Source: Streptococcus suis (lineage in GTDB: Bacteria; Bacillota; Bacilli; Lactobacillales; Streptococcaceae). Taken from it: 64,000 nucleotides of DNA. The translations under genes and the position numbers were made by a program. The stretch's first letter is position 1; every line of letters starts with the position of its first letter. The DNA lies in contig NZ_WCJE01000003.1 in the NCBI RefSeq assembly GCF_016743335.1, positions 32,036 to 96,035 on the forward strand, written 5' to 3'. Positions 56,208 through 63,934 of the stretch are shown one piece after another. Under the pieces are notes generated by a model that worked only from the letters and a program-made list of their open reading frames with translations, was not told the DNA's origin and made no database searches.

Positions 56208-56423
56208 CTATTCCCCCTCCCTCACATATTCTAAAATATCTCCTGGTTGGCAGTCTAGGATTCGGCAGATGCTCATCAAGGTATTGAAACGAATACCTTT
56301 TGCCTTGCCTGTCTTGAGAATGGACAGGTTGGCTTCGGTGATGCCGACTTGCTCTGCCAAGTCCTTGGAAGTCATTTGTCGATCTTTGAGGACCTTGTCT
56401 AAGTTTACGCGAATCATTTCCAT
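56208..56423 (-). CDS. Small XRE family regulator (YozG-like)
   Basis: A 71-residue helix-turn-helix protein, MEMIRVNLDKVLKDRQMTSKDLAEQVGITEANLSILKTGKAKGIRF..., containing almost nothing but the XRE domain and ending in CQPGDILEYV. This short YozG/Cro-like form usually accompanies DUF2975 proteins. The start at 56423 follows the upstream stop by one base (TGATATG); translation is probably coupled. It is likely to repress its own operon via the inverted repeat at 56965-57014. Confidence 0.85.
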   Translation of the reverse strand: MEMIRVNLDKVLKDRQMTSKDLAEQVGITEANLSILKTGKAKGIRFNTLMSICRILDCQPGDILEYVREGE

Positions 56424-56424
56424 A

Positions 56425-56949
56425 TCAGATAAACTCGCTGTTCTCGGTTTCAAGTTGTTGCCCCTTTTGTACTAAGGTCCAGACAAAATAAGTTGCGAAG
56501 AGGAAGAGGGCATTGAGGATAAAGTCTGACCAGCGAAGATTGAGGAAGGTGTTTGGATTAGTAGCATGTGTCAGGAAAAACAAAGTGGTTAGGCAAAATT
56601 GACCAGCAGTCAAAATTAGTAAACTGACCAAGAGTTTCTGATAGAGTGCTAGGCTAGATGAGGCGAAATAATCTTCTTCCAGAAGTAGCTTACATAGCTT
56701 TTGGATCAGGTGGGCAATATGACTGAGTGCCGCCAAGACAATTAAGATCAATCCAGTCGTTAATAGAATGAGCCAGATGTTAATCTGGTCAATGGGTTTG
56801 TTAAAGGTGTATTCCCAAGAGTCTATCACAAAGGAGTGGCCTCCAAGACCTACCAAGGTAATGAAGGCATAGAGAGCAATCATGAAATAGAAGAAATAGC
56901 GAACACAAGCAGCCACAATGCCAGTTATTTTGAGTAGATTGGTTTTCAT
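56425..56949 (-). CDS. DUF2975-like membrane protein, first gene of the XRE cluster
   Basis: A 174-residue membrane protein with four hydrophobic segments and a C-terminus (WTLVQKGQQLETENSEFI) similar to that of the 55700-56206 protein. A good ribosome binding site (GGAGG) precedes ATG. The promoter and a long inverted repeat lie directly upstream. The XRE gene follows without a gap. Function unknown. Confidence 0.78.
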   Translation of the reverse strand: MKTNLLKITGIVAACVRYFFYFMIALYAFITLVGLGGHSFVIDSWEYTFNKPIDQINIWLILLTTGLILIVLAALSHIAHLIQKLCKLLLEEDYFASSSLALYQKLLVSLLILTAGQFCLTTLFFLTHATNPNTFLNLRWSDFILNALFLFATYFVWTLVQKGQQLETENSEFI

Positions 56950-56964
56950 AGCAAACCTCCGATT

Positions 56965-57014
56965 ATTATTGTTTTATGATAATATTATCTTTAAAATTAT
57001 TATAAAACAATAAT
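56965..57014 (-). promoter_or_regulatory. Promoter inside a 13-base inverted repeat
   Basis: ATTATTGTTTTAT (56965-56977) and its exact complement ATAAAACAATAAT (57002-57014) flank the promoter. On the minus strand -35 TTGTTT (57010-57005) lies in one arm and -10 TAATAT (56987-56982) is 17 bases on. This is the probable operator of the XRE protein. Confidence 0.65.
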
Positions 57015-57053
57015 TTCTGAAATGCAAGCGTTTTTTTAAAAAAGAATAATAAG

Positions 57054-57075
57054 AAAACCGCCAATCGCTTGGCGG
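57054..57075 (-). terminator. pmtA terminator
   Basis: On the minus strand CCGCCAA-GCGA-TTGGCGG is followed by TTTTC, 8 bases behind the stop codon. Confidence 0.85.
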
Positions 57076-57082
57076 CTTTATG

Positions 57083-58951
57083 CTATTTAAAATACAAGAG
57101 TCTTAACCCATTCAAAATCACCAAAATCGTTGATCCTTCGTGGCCCACCACACCGAGTGGGAGGTTGATAGACTGGAAGAGGTTGGAGATGATAAGAAGG
57201 GCAATGACAGATAGGGCAAAGACGATATTTTGCTTGATGATGCCCCGCATTTTCTTAGATAGACGGATGGAGTAAGGAATCCGTGTCAGATCTTCCATGA
57301 GTACGATGTCAGCTGACTCCATAGCGATGTCCGTTCCGCTTCCCATAGCATAGCTGACATTGGCTTGAGCCAGGGCAGGAGCATCGTTGATACCGTCACC
57401 CACCATGCCGACTGACGCAAACTCGGTTTGCAGTTCTTGGATAACAGCTGCCTTATCCGTCGGCAGACAGTTGGCAATCACACGGTCAATACCGACCTGA
57501 CTCGCCACGTAACGAGCCGTCTTTTCTTGGTCGCCCGTCAAGAGAATTGGCGTCACGCCCATCTCTTTCAACTGGGCAATAAGCTGCTTGCTCTCAGGCT
57601 TCAAACTATCTTCCACCATGAAGATCGCCACAAGGACATCATTTTGACTAACATAGACCAGGGTTTTTCCAGTGCTTTCTGCCTCATCAATCTGTGCAAC
57701 TAAGTCCACAGACAGCGGACGGACCAAGCTATCCACCACAAAGCCTGCCTTACCGATTTTCCAGCTGTCGCCCTGATAGCCTGCCACCAAGCCTTTTCCG
57801 GTCACGTCTTCTAGGCTTTGGAGGGCAATAGCAGAGCTGTCAGCCGTATAGGTCATGAGAGCCTGAGCGATTGGGTGGCTAGATTGTTTTTCAACTGCCT
57901 GAACAACTTCCTTGATCAGTTTTTCATCGCCAAGATAGGTCGCTCCTACAACTTCAGGTTTACCAATGGTCAGGGTACCGGTCTTGTCAAAGACGATTGC
58001 CTCTAGATTGGCGATCTTATCCGCAATGTCACCGCCCTTGATAATCATGCCCTTGCGTGCCGCACGGCTGATGGCAGAAAGTGTCGCCGGTGAAGAAGAA
58101 GCCACAAGCGCACATGGAGAAGCGATGGTCAAGAGAATCATGCCACGGTAGAAGGCAGTTAACCAGTCCCAGCCCAGAGCAAAATGAGCAAAGAGGATAA
58201 AGAGCGGTACTACCACCAAAACAACCTTGACATAGGTATCTTCCATATTTTCAATGAAAGTCGCTGTTTTTGATTTGGATTCTTGGGCATTTTCGACCAT
58301 CTGAACGATTTTATCGAAGAGAGCATCGCCTTTTTCAGCTGTAACTTGAACGGTCACAGTTGGACCTTGGTTAATGGTTCCGCCGATAACAGCAGCGCCA
58401 GCCATTTTCTCCGCAGGGAGCGGCTCGCCTGTAATCATGGATTCGTCAAAGATGGATTGCGGACTGATGAGGGTAGCATCCAGTGGAACCGTGTCACCCT
58501 TGCGGACTTGTAAGAGGTCGCCGATGCGAATGGCTGCCGTGTCCAAAACAGTGATGTCACCATTTTCCTCGATTTTACGAGCCGTTGGAGGGGTCATATT
58601 CATCAGAGCAGCGATTGCATTCTTGCTTTTCTCCATAGCCAATTCTTCCAAAGTAGAAGAAAGGGAGAAGATGAATATGAGCAGAGCCCCTTCCATCCAG
58701 TAGCTGATAAGGCCAGAGCCGATAGCTGCCAAAATCATGAGGAGGTCAACAGACAGGTGTTTGTCGAAAATCAGCTCAGAAATGCCTTCCTTGGCTGACT
58801 GGTAGCCCCCGATGATAAAGGCTGAAATGAAGAGGATGGGTGCCCATCCTTGTCCAGTCTGAAACAGAAGGATACCTATTAGAATGAGCGCCAAGCAGAG
58901 AGCGGTTGTGATGATGTGGCTGTGTTGTTTGAGGTTGGTTACGAGTGTCAT
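57083..58951 (-). CDS. pmtA: P1B-type metal efflux ATPase, PmtA-like
   Basis: A 622-residue heavy-metal P-type ATPase without N-terminal metal-binding domain. It has the metal-path motif SPCAL in a membrane helix, the phosphorylation motif DKTGTLT, TGE in the actuator domain and GDGINDAPAL. In streptococci a PerR-controlled transporter of this kind (PmtA) exports ferrous iron and some cobalt, protecting against iron-driven peroxide damage. Here the gene is next to perR and has PerR boxes at its promoter. I start at 58951 with AAGGAAC upstream; the frame is open to 58984. Confidence 0.88.
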   Translation of the reverse strand: MTLVTNLKQHSHIITTALCLALILIGILLFQTGQGWAPILFISAFIIGGYQSAKEGISELIFDKHLSVDLLMILAAIGSGLISYWMEGALLIFIFSLSSTLEELAMEKSKNAIAALMNMTPPTARKIEENGDITVLDTAAIRIGDLLQVRKGDTVPLDATLISPQSIFDESMITGEPLPAEKMAGAAVIGGTINQGPTVTVQVTAEKGDALFDKIVQMVENAQESKSKTATFIENMEDTYVKVVLVVVPLFILFAHFALGWDWLTAFYRGMILLTIASPCALVASSSPATLSAISRAARKGMIIKGGDIADKIANLEAIVFDKTGTLTIGKPEVVGATYLGDEKLIKEVVQAVEKQSSHPIAQALMTYTADSSAIALQSLEDVTGKGLVAGYQGDSWKIGKAGFVVDSLVRPLSVDLVAQIDEAESTGKTLVYVSQNDVLVAIFMVEDSLKPESKQLIAQLKEMGVTPILLTGDQEKTARYVASQVGIDRVIANCLPTDKAAVIQELQTEFASVGMVGDGINDAPALAQANVSYAMGSGTDIAMESADIVLMEDLTRIPYSIRLSKKMRGIIKQNIVFALSVIALLIISNLFQSINLPLGVVGHEGSTILVILNGLRLLYFK

Positions 58952-58968
58952 AGTTTTAGTTCCTTTAT

Positions 58969-59045
58969 TTAGAATAATTATCATTTACCTAAGTTGATTA
59001 TAACAGTTCTAAATAGAAAGTCAAGTCTTTTTAGAATAATTCTAA
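58969..59045 (-). promoter_or_regulatory. pmtA promoter with two PerR boxes
   Basis: On the minus strand -35 TTGACT (59024-59019) and -10 TATAAT (59002-58997), spacer 16, with TGT ahead of the -10. A perfect PerR box TTAGAATAATTCTAA lies upstream at 59031-59045. A partial one (TTAGAATAATTATCA) lies at 58969-58983 in the leader. Confidence 0.8.
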
Positions 59046-59075
59046 ATAATAAAGTTCAGACAATTCAAAGAGAAA

Positions 59076-59101
59076 GCAAAAAAGCAACTACTGGTTGCTT
59101 T
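59076..59101 (-). terminator. perR terminator
   Basis: Stem AAAGCAAC / GTTGCTTT with short loop and, on the minus strand, a TTTTTT run directly behind the perR stop. Confidence 0.82.
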
Positions 59102-59563
59102 CTAGCTATTGAGTTGACAGTCGGGGCAGATACCATACACAGACAAGACTTCCTTGGTAATCTTATAGCCTGTTTGTTCATGGGCTTCGCGTTTGAGGCT
59201 AGGGATTTCGACGTCCATGAAGTCCGTTATTTTCCCGCATTTTTCACAGATGACATTGAGATGTTCGTGGCCCATGAAATCATAATAGGTTGTCGTGTCA
59301 TTGGTACGCTTGAGTTCAGTGACAAATCCTTCTTCTAAGAGCACTTTGAGGTTGTTATAGACAGTTGCCAAACTCATGTTAGGATAGTTGGGCAGGAGGT
59401 CTTTGTATATCATTTCAGCACTTGGATGATCGTCGCTATCAATGATATAGGCTACAACAGCCTTACGTGTTTCTGTAATGCGAACACCTTTTTCCTTTAA
59501 GTGTTGAATAACATGCTCAAAGGCAGTTTGGTTTTCTGCGTTAAGGTGAGAGTGTAGTTCCAT
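59102..59563 (-). CDS. perR: Fur family peroxide-responsive repressor PerR
   Basis: A 153-residue Fur-family repressor. The winged helix spans about residues 15-85 (VRITETRKAVVAYII, SLATVYNNLKVLLEEGFV). Structural zinc is held by CEKC (about residue 109) and CPDC (about 147), and HEHLNVIC supplies metal ligands. PerR with Fe or Mn represses peroxide-defence genes and is inactivated by metal-catalysed oxidation. Adjacent PerR boxes and the neighbouring efflux ATPase favour PerR over Fur or Zur. Ribosome binding site AGGAGG. Confidence 0.88.
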   Translation of the reverse strand: MELHSHLNAENQTAFEHVIQHLKEKGVRITETRKAVVAYIIDSDDHPSAEMIYKDLLPNYPNMSLATVYNNLKVLLEEGFVTELKRTNDTTTYYDFMGHEHLNVICEKCGKITDFMDVEIPSLKREAHEQTGYKITKEVLSVYGICPDCQLNS

Positions 59564-59582
59564 TCGTGCCTCCTGTTCTTTT

Positions 59583-59639
59583 CAAGAATAATTCTAATTT
59601 ACTTTTCTTCATTATAATCCTTTTTATGAAAGCTGTCAA
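59583..59639 (-). promoter_or_regulatory. perR promoter with PerR-like box
   Basis: On the minus strand -35 TTGACA (59639-59634), 17-base spacer, -10 TATAAT (59616-59611), fully consensus. A PerR-like box (CAAGAATAATTCTAA, one mismatch) at 59583-59597 lies just after the start point, indicating autoregulation. Confidence 0.78.
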
Positions 59640-59686
59640 ACTTAGAAGGGGTCCATCTGTGCTAGTACAGTTGTTGTTTTATAGGC

Positions 59687-59716
59687 TTGTTTTTCTAAGT
59701 TTGCTTGTGCTACAAT
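59687..59716 (+). promoter_or_regulatory. truA operon promoter placing the start point at the ATG
   Basis: -35 TTGTTT (59687-59692), 18-base spacer, extended -10 TGCTACAAT (hexamer 59711-59716). The predicted start point is about 59723, which is the first base of the truA start codon. Confidence 0.6.
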
Positions 59717-59722
59717 CAGAAC

Positions 59723-60472
59723 ATGACACGATATAAGGCAATTATTTCCTACGACGGCCATGATTTTTCTGGTTTTCAGCGTCAGCCCCATGCCCGTACA
59801 GTTCAGGAAGAAATCGAAAAAACGTTAGTAAGATTGAACAGTGGCCAGCCTGTAACCGTTCATGGTGCAGGTCGGACAGACGCAGGAGTGCACGCTTATG
59901 GTCAGGTGATTCACTTTGACTTGGCTGGCAGTCGAGATGCTGAGAAGCTCCGCTTTGCCCTAGATACTCAAACCCCTGAGGATATTGATGTGGTCAGTGT
60001 GGAGCAGGTGGCGGATGATTTTCATTGCCGCTATGCTAAGCACAGCAAGACCTACGAGTTTCTGGTGGATATTGGGCGGCCTAAGAATCCCATGATGCGC
60101 CACTATGCGACCTTCTATCCCTATGATTTGGACTTGAGCTTGATAGAAGAAGCCATTCAGGACTTGGTGGGAACTCACGACTTTACAGGCTTTACAGCTT
60201 CGGGGAGCTCGGTGGAGGACAAGGTGCGGACCATTACGGCGGCAAGCATGGAATATGACCAGCGGCGGCAGTTCTTGATTTTCACCTTTTCAGGTAACGG
60301 TTTTTTGTACAAGCAGGTGCGGAATATGGTCGGGACACTCTTGAAAATTGGCAATGGTCGGATGCCTGTGGGGCAGATCAAGCGGATTTTGGCAGAAAAA
60401 GATCGTGGTTTGGCAGGTCCAACTGCGGCAGGTAACGGCCTCTATCTAAAGGAGATTATCTATGAAGACTAA
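59723..60472 (+). CDS. truA: tRNA pseudouridine synthase A
   Basis: A 249-residue enzyme that makes pseudouridine at positions 38-40 of the tRNA anticodon stem. The catalytic Asp is residue 53 in [11 protein letters not shown]; the N-terminal [18 protein letters not shown] and [15 protein letters not shown] are family marks. I start at 59723 (MTRYKAI). There is no Shine-Dalgarno sequence, and the promoter position suggests a leaderless mRNA. It overlaps the kinase gene by 11 bases and is first in a five-gene operon. Confidence 0.93.
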   Translation: MTRYKAIISYDGHDFSGFQRQPHARTVQEEIEKTLVRLNSGQPVTVHGAGRTDAGVHAYGQVIHFDLAGSRDAEKLRFALDTQTPEDIDVVSVEQVADDFHCRYAKHSKTYEFLVDIGRPKNPMMRHYATFYPYDLDLSLIEEAIQDLVGTHDFTGFTASGSSVEDKVRTITAASMEYDQRRQFLIFTFSGNGFLYKQVRNMVGTLLKIGNGRMPVGQIKRILAEKDRGLAGPTAAGNGLYLKEIIYED

Positions 60473-61223
60473 GTATATTTTAGCACTTTCTGGCAACGAT
60501 ATTTTCAGCGGTGGCGGTCTTCATGCAGACTTGACCACCTACACGGTTCATGGCCTGCATGGGTTTGTGGCGGTGACCTGCTTGACAGCTATGACGGAAA
60601 AAGGTTTTGAGGTCATTCCGACAGATGCGGCGGTGTTTGCCCAGCAACTGGCTAGTTTGAAGGATGTACCCTTTTCTGCGATTAAGATTGGCTTGCTTCC
60701 CACGGTGGAAATAGCAGAGCAGGCTTTGGCGTTTGTCAAGGCTCACCAAGATATTCCTGTGGTTTTGGACCCAGTCTTGGTCTGCAAGGAAACGCATGAT
60801 ACGGAGGTTAGCCAGTTGCGAGATGAACTCTTGAAGTTTCTTTCCTATGTCAGCATGATCACGCCTAATCTGGCAGAAGCTCAGCTATTGCTCCAAAAAA
60901 ACATCAAAACGGTGGAGGAGATGAAGCAGGCGGCAGTGGCCTTGTATGACTTGGGAGCCAAGGCGGTGGTCATCAAGGGAGGCAATCGTCTGGGTGGCTC
61001 AGATGCGGTCGATGTTTTCTACGATGGTCAGGAAATCGTGGTGCTCCAGTCGCCTCTGCTGTCAGAAAACAATGTGGGGGCAGGCTGTACCTTTGCGTCC
61101 AGCATTGCCAGTCAGCTTTTGCTGGGTCAAGAGCCTTTGGAGGCGGTCAGACTGTCCAAGGACTTTGTCCATGCGGCGATTGAAAAATCAGATGATTATG
61201 GGGTGATTCAATATGAGAAATAA
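60462..61223 (+). CDS. Pyridoxine/hydroxymethylpyrimidine kinase family protein
   Basis: A 253-residue ribokinase-fold kinase of the ThiD/PdxK group. Seen are [18 protein letters not shown] at the N-terminus, [24 protein letters not shown] and the anion-hole motif [14 protein letters not shown] near residue 205 (usually GTGC; here GAGC). Streptococcal members next to truA are thought to phosphorylate vitamin B6 vitamers, and the adjacent ECF S component fits that. A ThiD role in thiamine salvage is the alternative. The gene overlaps both neighbours. Confidence 0.82.
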   Translation: MKTKYILALSGNDIFSGGGLHADLTTYTVHGLHGFVAVTCLTAMTEKGFEVIPTDAAVFAQQLASLKDVPFSAIKIGLLPTVEIAEQALAFVKAHQDIPVVLDPVLVCKETHDTEVSQLRDELLKFLSYVSMITPNLAEAQLLLQKNIKTVEEMKQAAVALYDLGAKAVVIKGGNRLGGSDAVDVFYDGQEIVVLQSPLLSENNVGAGCTFASSIASQLLLGQEPLEAVRLSKDFVHAAIEKSDDYGVIQYEK

Positions 61224-61698
61224 AAAAACACAGGAATTAGTATTATTAGCCATCTTAACAGCCTTGAGCTTGGTCTTGGCCCACTTCCATTTGCCAACAC
61301 CTTCTGGGTTTGTGACACTCTTGGATGTGGGAGTTTTCTTTACGGCCTTTTACTTGGGCAAGAAAGAGGGAGCCATTGTCGGCGGATTGTCAGGGCTCTT
61401 GATTGATTTCTTGCTAGGCTATCCCCAGTGGGCATTCTTTAGTCTAGTATTCCACGGGGCTCAAGGTTATTTTGCGGGATGGACAGGTAAGAAACGGATT
61501 CTCGGTCTAGTCTTGGCGACGCTCTCTATGGTTGGGGGTTATTTTGTGGCATCTAGTTTCATGTATAATGTAGCTGACGCTGTTACAAGTCTGATGAGTA
61601 ACACTCTGCAAAACACAGTTGGTCTGGTAGTTGGTTACGTCTTGGCTCAGGCAATAGAAAGAATTGGTGCAGTAAATCATGTCATTAAAGGAAATTAA
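61213..61698 (+). CDS. ECF transporter S component, probably for a B6 vitamer
   Basis: A 161-residue membrane protein with five or six hydrophobic segments. Features of ECF S components are the N-terminal [18 protein letters not shown] and the repeated [22 protein letters not shown]. It lacks its own ATPase and T component and should use the shared ECF module elsewhere. Its overlap with a pyridoxine-type kinase gene suggests a PdxU2-like B6 transporter, in which the kinase traps the imported vitamer; this is inference from context. Confidence 0.8.
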   Translation: MRNKKTQELVLLAILTALSLVLAHFHLPTPSGFVTLLDVGVFFTAFYLGKKEGAIVGGLSGLLIDFLLGYPQWAFFSLVFHGAQGYFAGWTGKKRILGLVLATLSMVGGYFVASSFMYNVADAVTSLMSNTLQNTVGLVVGYVLAQAIERIGAVNHVIKGN

Positions 61699-62245
61699 GG
61701 AACAGACCCAGCAGGTTGTCGAGGAAGTTTTAGACCTCAGTAATCTTCAAAAGGGACAGATATTTGTCCTTGGATTGTCCTCTAGTGAGGTGATTGGAGG
61801 GCATATTGGCAAAAATTCAAGTCTGGAAGTCGGTGAGGTGGTTGTTGAAACCATCTTGGAAATTTTGGAGCCAAAAGGTATCTATCTAGCTGTTCAAGGC
61901 TGCGAACACCTCAATCGTGCCTTGGTGGTGGAGCGGGAATTGGCAATCCAGAAGGACTGGGAAATAGTCAATGTTTTACCCACCCTTCATGCAGGTGGAT
62001 CTGGTCAGTTGGCGGCCTTCAAGTATATGAAGGATCCGGTGGAAGTCGAGTTTATTACCGCTCAGGCTGGTGTAGACATCGGCGACACAGCTATCGGCAT
62101 GCACATCAAGCATGTCCAAGTGCCTATCAGACCTAGCCTGCGTGAGATTGGTCAGGCCCATGTCACCGCCCTTGCCAGCCGACCAAAACTAATCGGCGGA
62201 GCCCGTGCGGCTTATCAGGAAGATAAGATACGGAAAGGTTCATAA
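61679..62245 (+). CDS. TIGR01440/DUF436 family protein
   Basis: A 188-residue cytosolic protein of the DUF436 family, conserved in Gram-positive bacteria, with segments [34 protein letters not shown] and [22 protein letters not shown]. Its activity is not known to me. It overlaps the S component by 20 bases and the following gene by 1 base, so it is translated from the truA operon. Confidence 0.88.
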   Translation: MSLKEIKEQTQQVVEEVLDLSNLQKGQIFVLGLSSSEVIGGHIGKNSSLEVGEVVVETILEILEPKGIYLAVQGCEHLNRALVVERELAIQKDWEIVNVLPTLHAGGSGQLAAFKYMKDPVEVEFITAQAGVDIGDTAIGMHIKHVQVPIRPSLREIGQAHVTALASRPKLIGGARAAYQEDKIRKGS

Positions 62246-62776
62246 TGAAAGAATTTACAGTCAAGGATTTAGTGTGGACCCGTCCACCGAGACAATTCAC
62301 TATTTCAGATGAAGAAATTACCATTACCACAGAACCCAAGACGGATTTGTGGCAGAAGACCTATTACCATTTTGTGAATGACAATGCTCCCGTCTTGCAA
62401 ATGGAAACGGAGGAGGACTATTTTTCCTTTACTGTGAAGACGGATTTTGCGGGTAGTCATACTCGATTTGACCAGTGTGGAATTGTCCTTTATCAAGATT
62501 CGGAGAATTGGCTAAAGTGTTCGATAGAATATGAAAATGATGACTTCCAACACTTGGGAAGTGTGGTGACCAATCACGGCTTTTCTGACTGGGCAACTAC
62601 TGAAATCAGTTCACAAGTCAAATCTATGTGGTTTAGGCTCAGTCGCAGGGAAAATAGCTTTTGGGCTATATGCCTGTTCACCAGAAAACTCCAGTTTTAC
62701 AGCTCGCTTTACCAATATGGAATTGAGCGACTGCAAATGGCAGGCCCATGATGGGCAAGAGCCAGATGAAATATAG
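62245..62776 (+). pseudogene. DUF1349 protein broken by an internal deletion and frameshift
   Basis: The first 140 codons read as a DUF1349 (regulation-of-enolase-like, jelly-roll) protein up to FRLSRRENSF. There the frame changes. Another frame, starting IAFGLYACSPENSSFTARF at about 62659 and ending QAHDGQEPDEI at 62776, holds the family C-terminus. The segment normally joining the two is missing, so several dozen bases were lost. The current frame runs on to 62751 as an unrelated tail. The gene is last in the truA operon. Confidence 0.75.
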
Positions 62777-62819
62777 TGAGAGTCTTAGGTAAGTAGTGAC
62801 AGAAAAATAGTTGAAACTC

Positions 62820-62923
62820 ATACTCTTCGAAAATCAAAATGATCCGTAGTCAACTTGCCTTGAAGAACTCCTGTTCAATCTTCGCCTTCGTTTCCTAGGC
62901 TACTTTTGATTTTCATTGAGTAT
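62820..62923. repeat. BOX-like intergenic repeat
   Basis: A 104-base element with imperfect 20-base inverted ends: ATACTCTTCGAAAATCAAAA at 62820-62839 and the complement of ATACTCAATGAAAATCAAAA at 62904-62923. These ends match boxA/boxC of the pneumococcal BOX element. The middle is variable, as expected for boxB. It carries no gene. Confidence 0.75.
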
Positions 62924-62980
62924 CAGGAAGTAACTTTCGACTAGTAAGAGAGTTACTTTTTTTATCTTTTGAGCCAAATC

Positions 62981-63035
62981 CTTGCCAAGAAGTCTAGCTT
63001 ATGGCAAACTTGTTCCTGTAAATGATACAAGAACA
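62981..63035 (+). promoter_or_regulatory. Promoter/operator copy 1, Rrf2 type
   Basis: A 55-base segment repeated at 63867-63921. It has -35 TTGCCA, a -10 CAAACT 17 bases on, and an inverted repeat TGTTCCTGTA-AATGA-TACAAGAACA (63011-63035) over the start point. One arm has a single mismatch relative to copy 2. Confidence 0.72.
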
Positions 63036-63049
63036 AAAAAGGGAAAAAT

Positions 63050-63814
63050 ATGACAAAAGGATACCAACAACGATTTTCACTGTCCATTTTATTATGGATG
63101 CGTCAGGATAAAGCACGCCAAGCGGGAATGGATTACTGGAGTGGTGGGCATGCACAGATTATTGCAGCTTCACCGGGTCTATTAGAATACCGCCAGCAAC
63201 ATTTGAGCGAGACAGAACATAGTTTTTGGCCGAAAGTGAAAGGCTTGGAGACGGCTATTCCAGAAGACCGTCGGATTGATGGTATTGCGGAAGTGACCTA
63301 TCAGAAGTTATTGGCACCAATAGGGGGACGCCGTCAGACGGCCCTTGCCTTTGAAGATGAGGTCAACGTTTTCCGTCGGACCTTGATGCATATGGGCTTC
63401 CCGTATTCATCACGTTGGTATTATACCAGCACTCAAGCCCAAACCCAACTGCGTGATGTTCTTTACTTCCGCCGCAAAGATGGTGTGAAGAGCGGTAGCT
63501 TCAAAAAATTTGTTCAAGATGGACTTGCCAGTCAACTGGCGACAATCCCTGGAGTAACAGAAGTGCGTACACAGGTCTATCTTCCTTGGAATAAAGCGAC
63601 TTGGAATACCCCAAATGTTGCCCATGACAATCCTAAAGAAGACCACCTTCATGCCTCCATCATCCTAGGTTTTGCGGATCAGGCGGCAAGAGAGGCCTTC
63701 TATGCCAACCTAGCTCCGCAGTTGAATGCAGAAGTGGTACAATACGCCTCCGCAGTCCACGCCTATCATATAGAAAAAACCTTACCATTTGTCCTAGATG
63801 GCAAACGCATGTAA
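63050..63814 (+). CDS. Hypothetical protein, possible EthD/dimeric alpha-beta barrel fold
   Basis: A 254-residue soluble protein. Two segments (ILLWMRQDKARQAGMDYWSGGHAQIIAASPGLLEYRQQHLS near the N-terminus and a related one near the C-terminus, HLHASIILGFADQAAREAFYANLAPQL) look like the halves of a ferredoxin-like dimeric alpha/beta barrel, as in EthD-type proteins. No activity can be named with confidence. It shares a duplicated promoter/operator with the Rrf2 regulator downstream, so it is a probable target of that regulator. Ribosome binding site AAAGGGAA. Confidence 0.65.
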   Translation: MTKGYQQRFSLSILLWMRQDKARQAGMDYWSGGHAQIIAASPGLLEYRQQHLSETEHSFWPKVKGLETAIPEDRRIDGIAEVTYQKLLAPIGGRRQTALAFEDEVNVFRRTLMHMGFPYSSRWYYTSTQAQTQLRDVLYFRRKDGVKSGSFKKFVQDGLASQLATIPGVTEVRTQVYLPWNKATWNTPNVAHDNPKEDHLHASIILGFADQAAREAFYANLAPQLNAEVVQYASAVHAYHIEKTLPFVLDGKRM

Positions 63815-63866
63815 GACAAGCGACTTCTTGGTCGAGTGCTTTATTTAAAAAAAATCAAGCAAAAGA

Positions 63867-63921
63867 CTTGCCAAGAAGTTTAGCTTATGTTAAACTTGTT
63901 CTTGTAAATGATACAAGAACA
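63867..63921 (+). promoter_or_regulatory. Promoter/operator copy 2, Rrf2 type
   Basis: The second copy of the 55-base segment, differing at only four positions. -35 TTGCCA, 17 bases, -10 TAAACT, and a perfect operator TGTTCTTGTA-AATGA-TACAAGAACA (63897-63921) directly ahead of the Rrf2 gene, indicating autoregulation. Confidence 0.75.
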
Positions 63922-63934
63922 GAAAGGAAACCAG

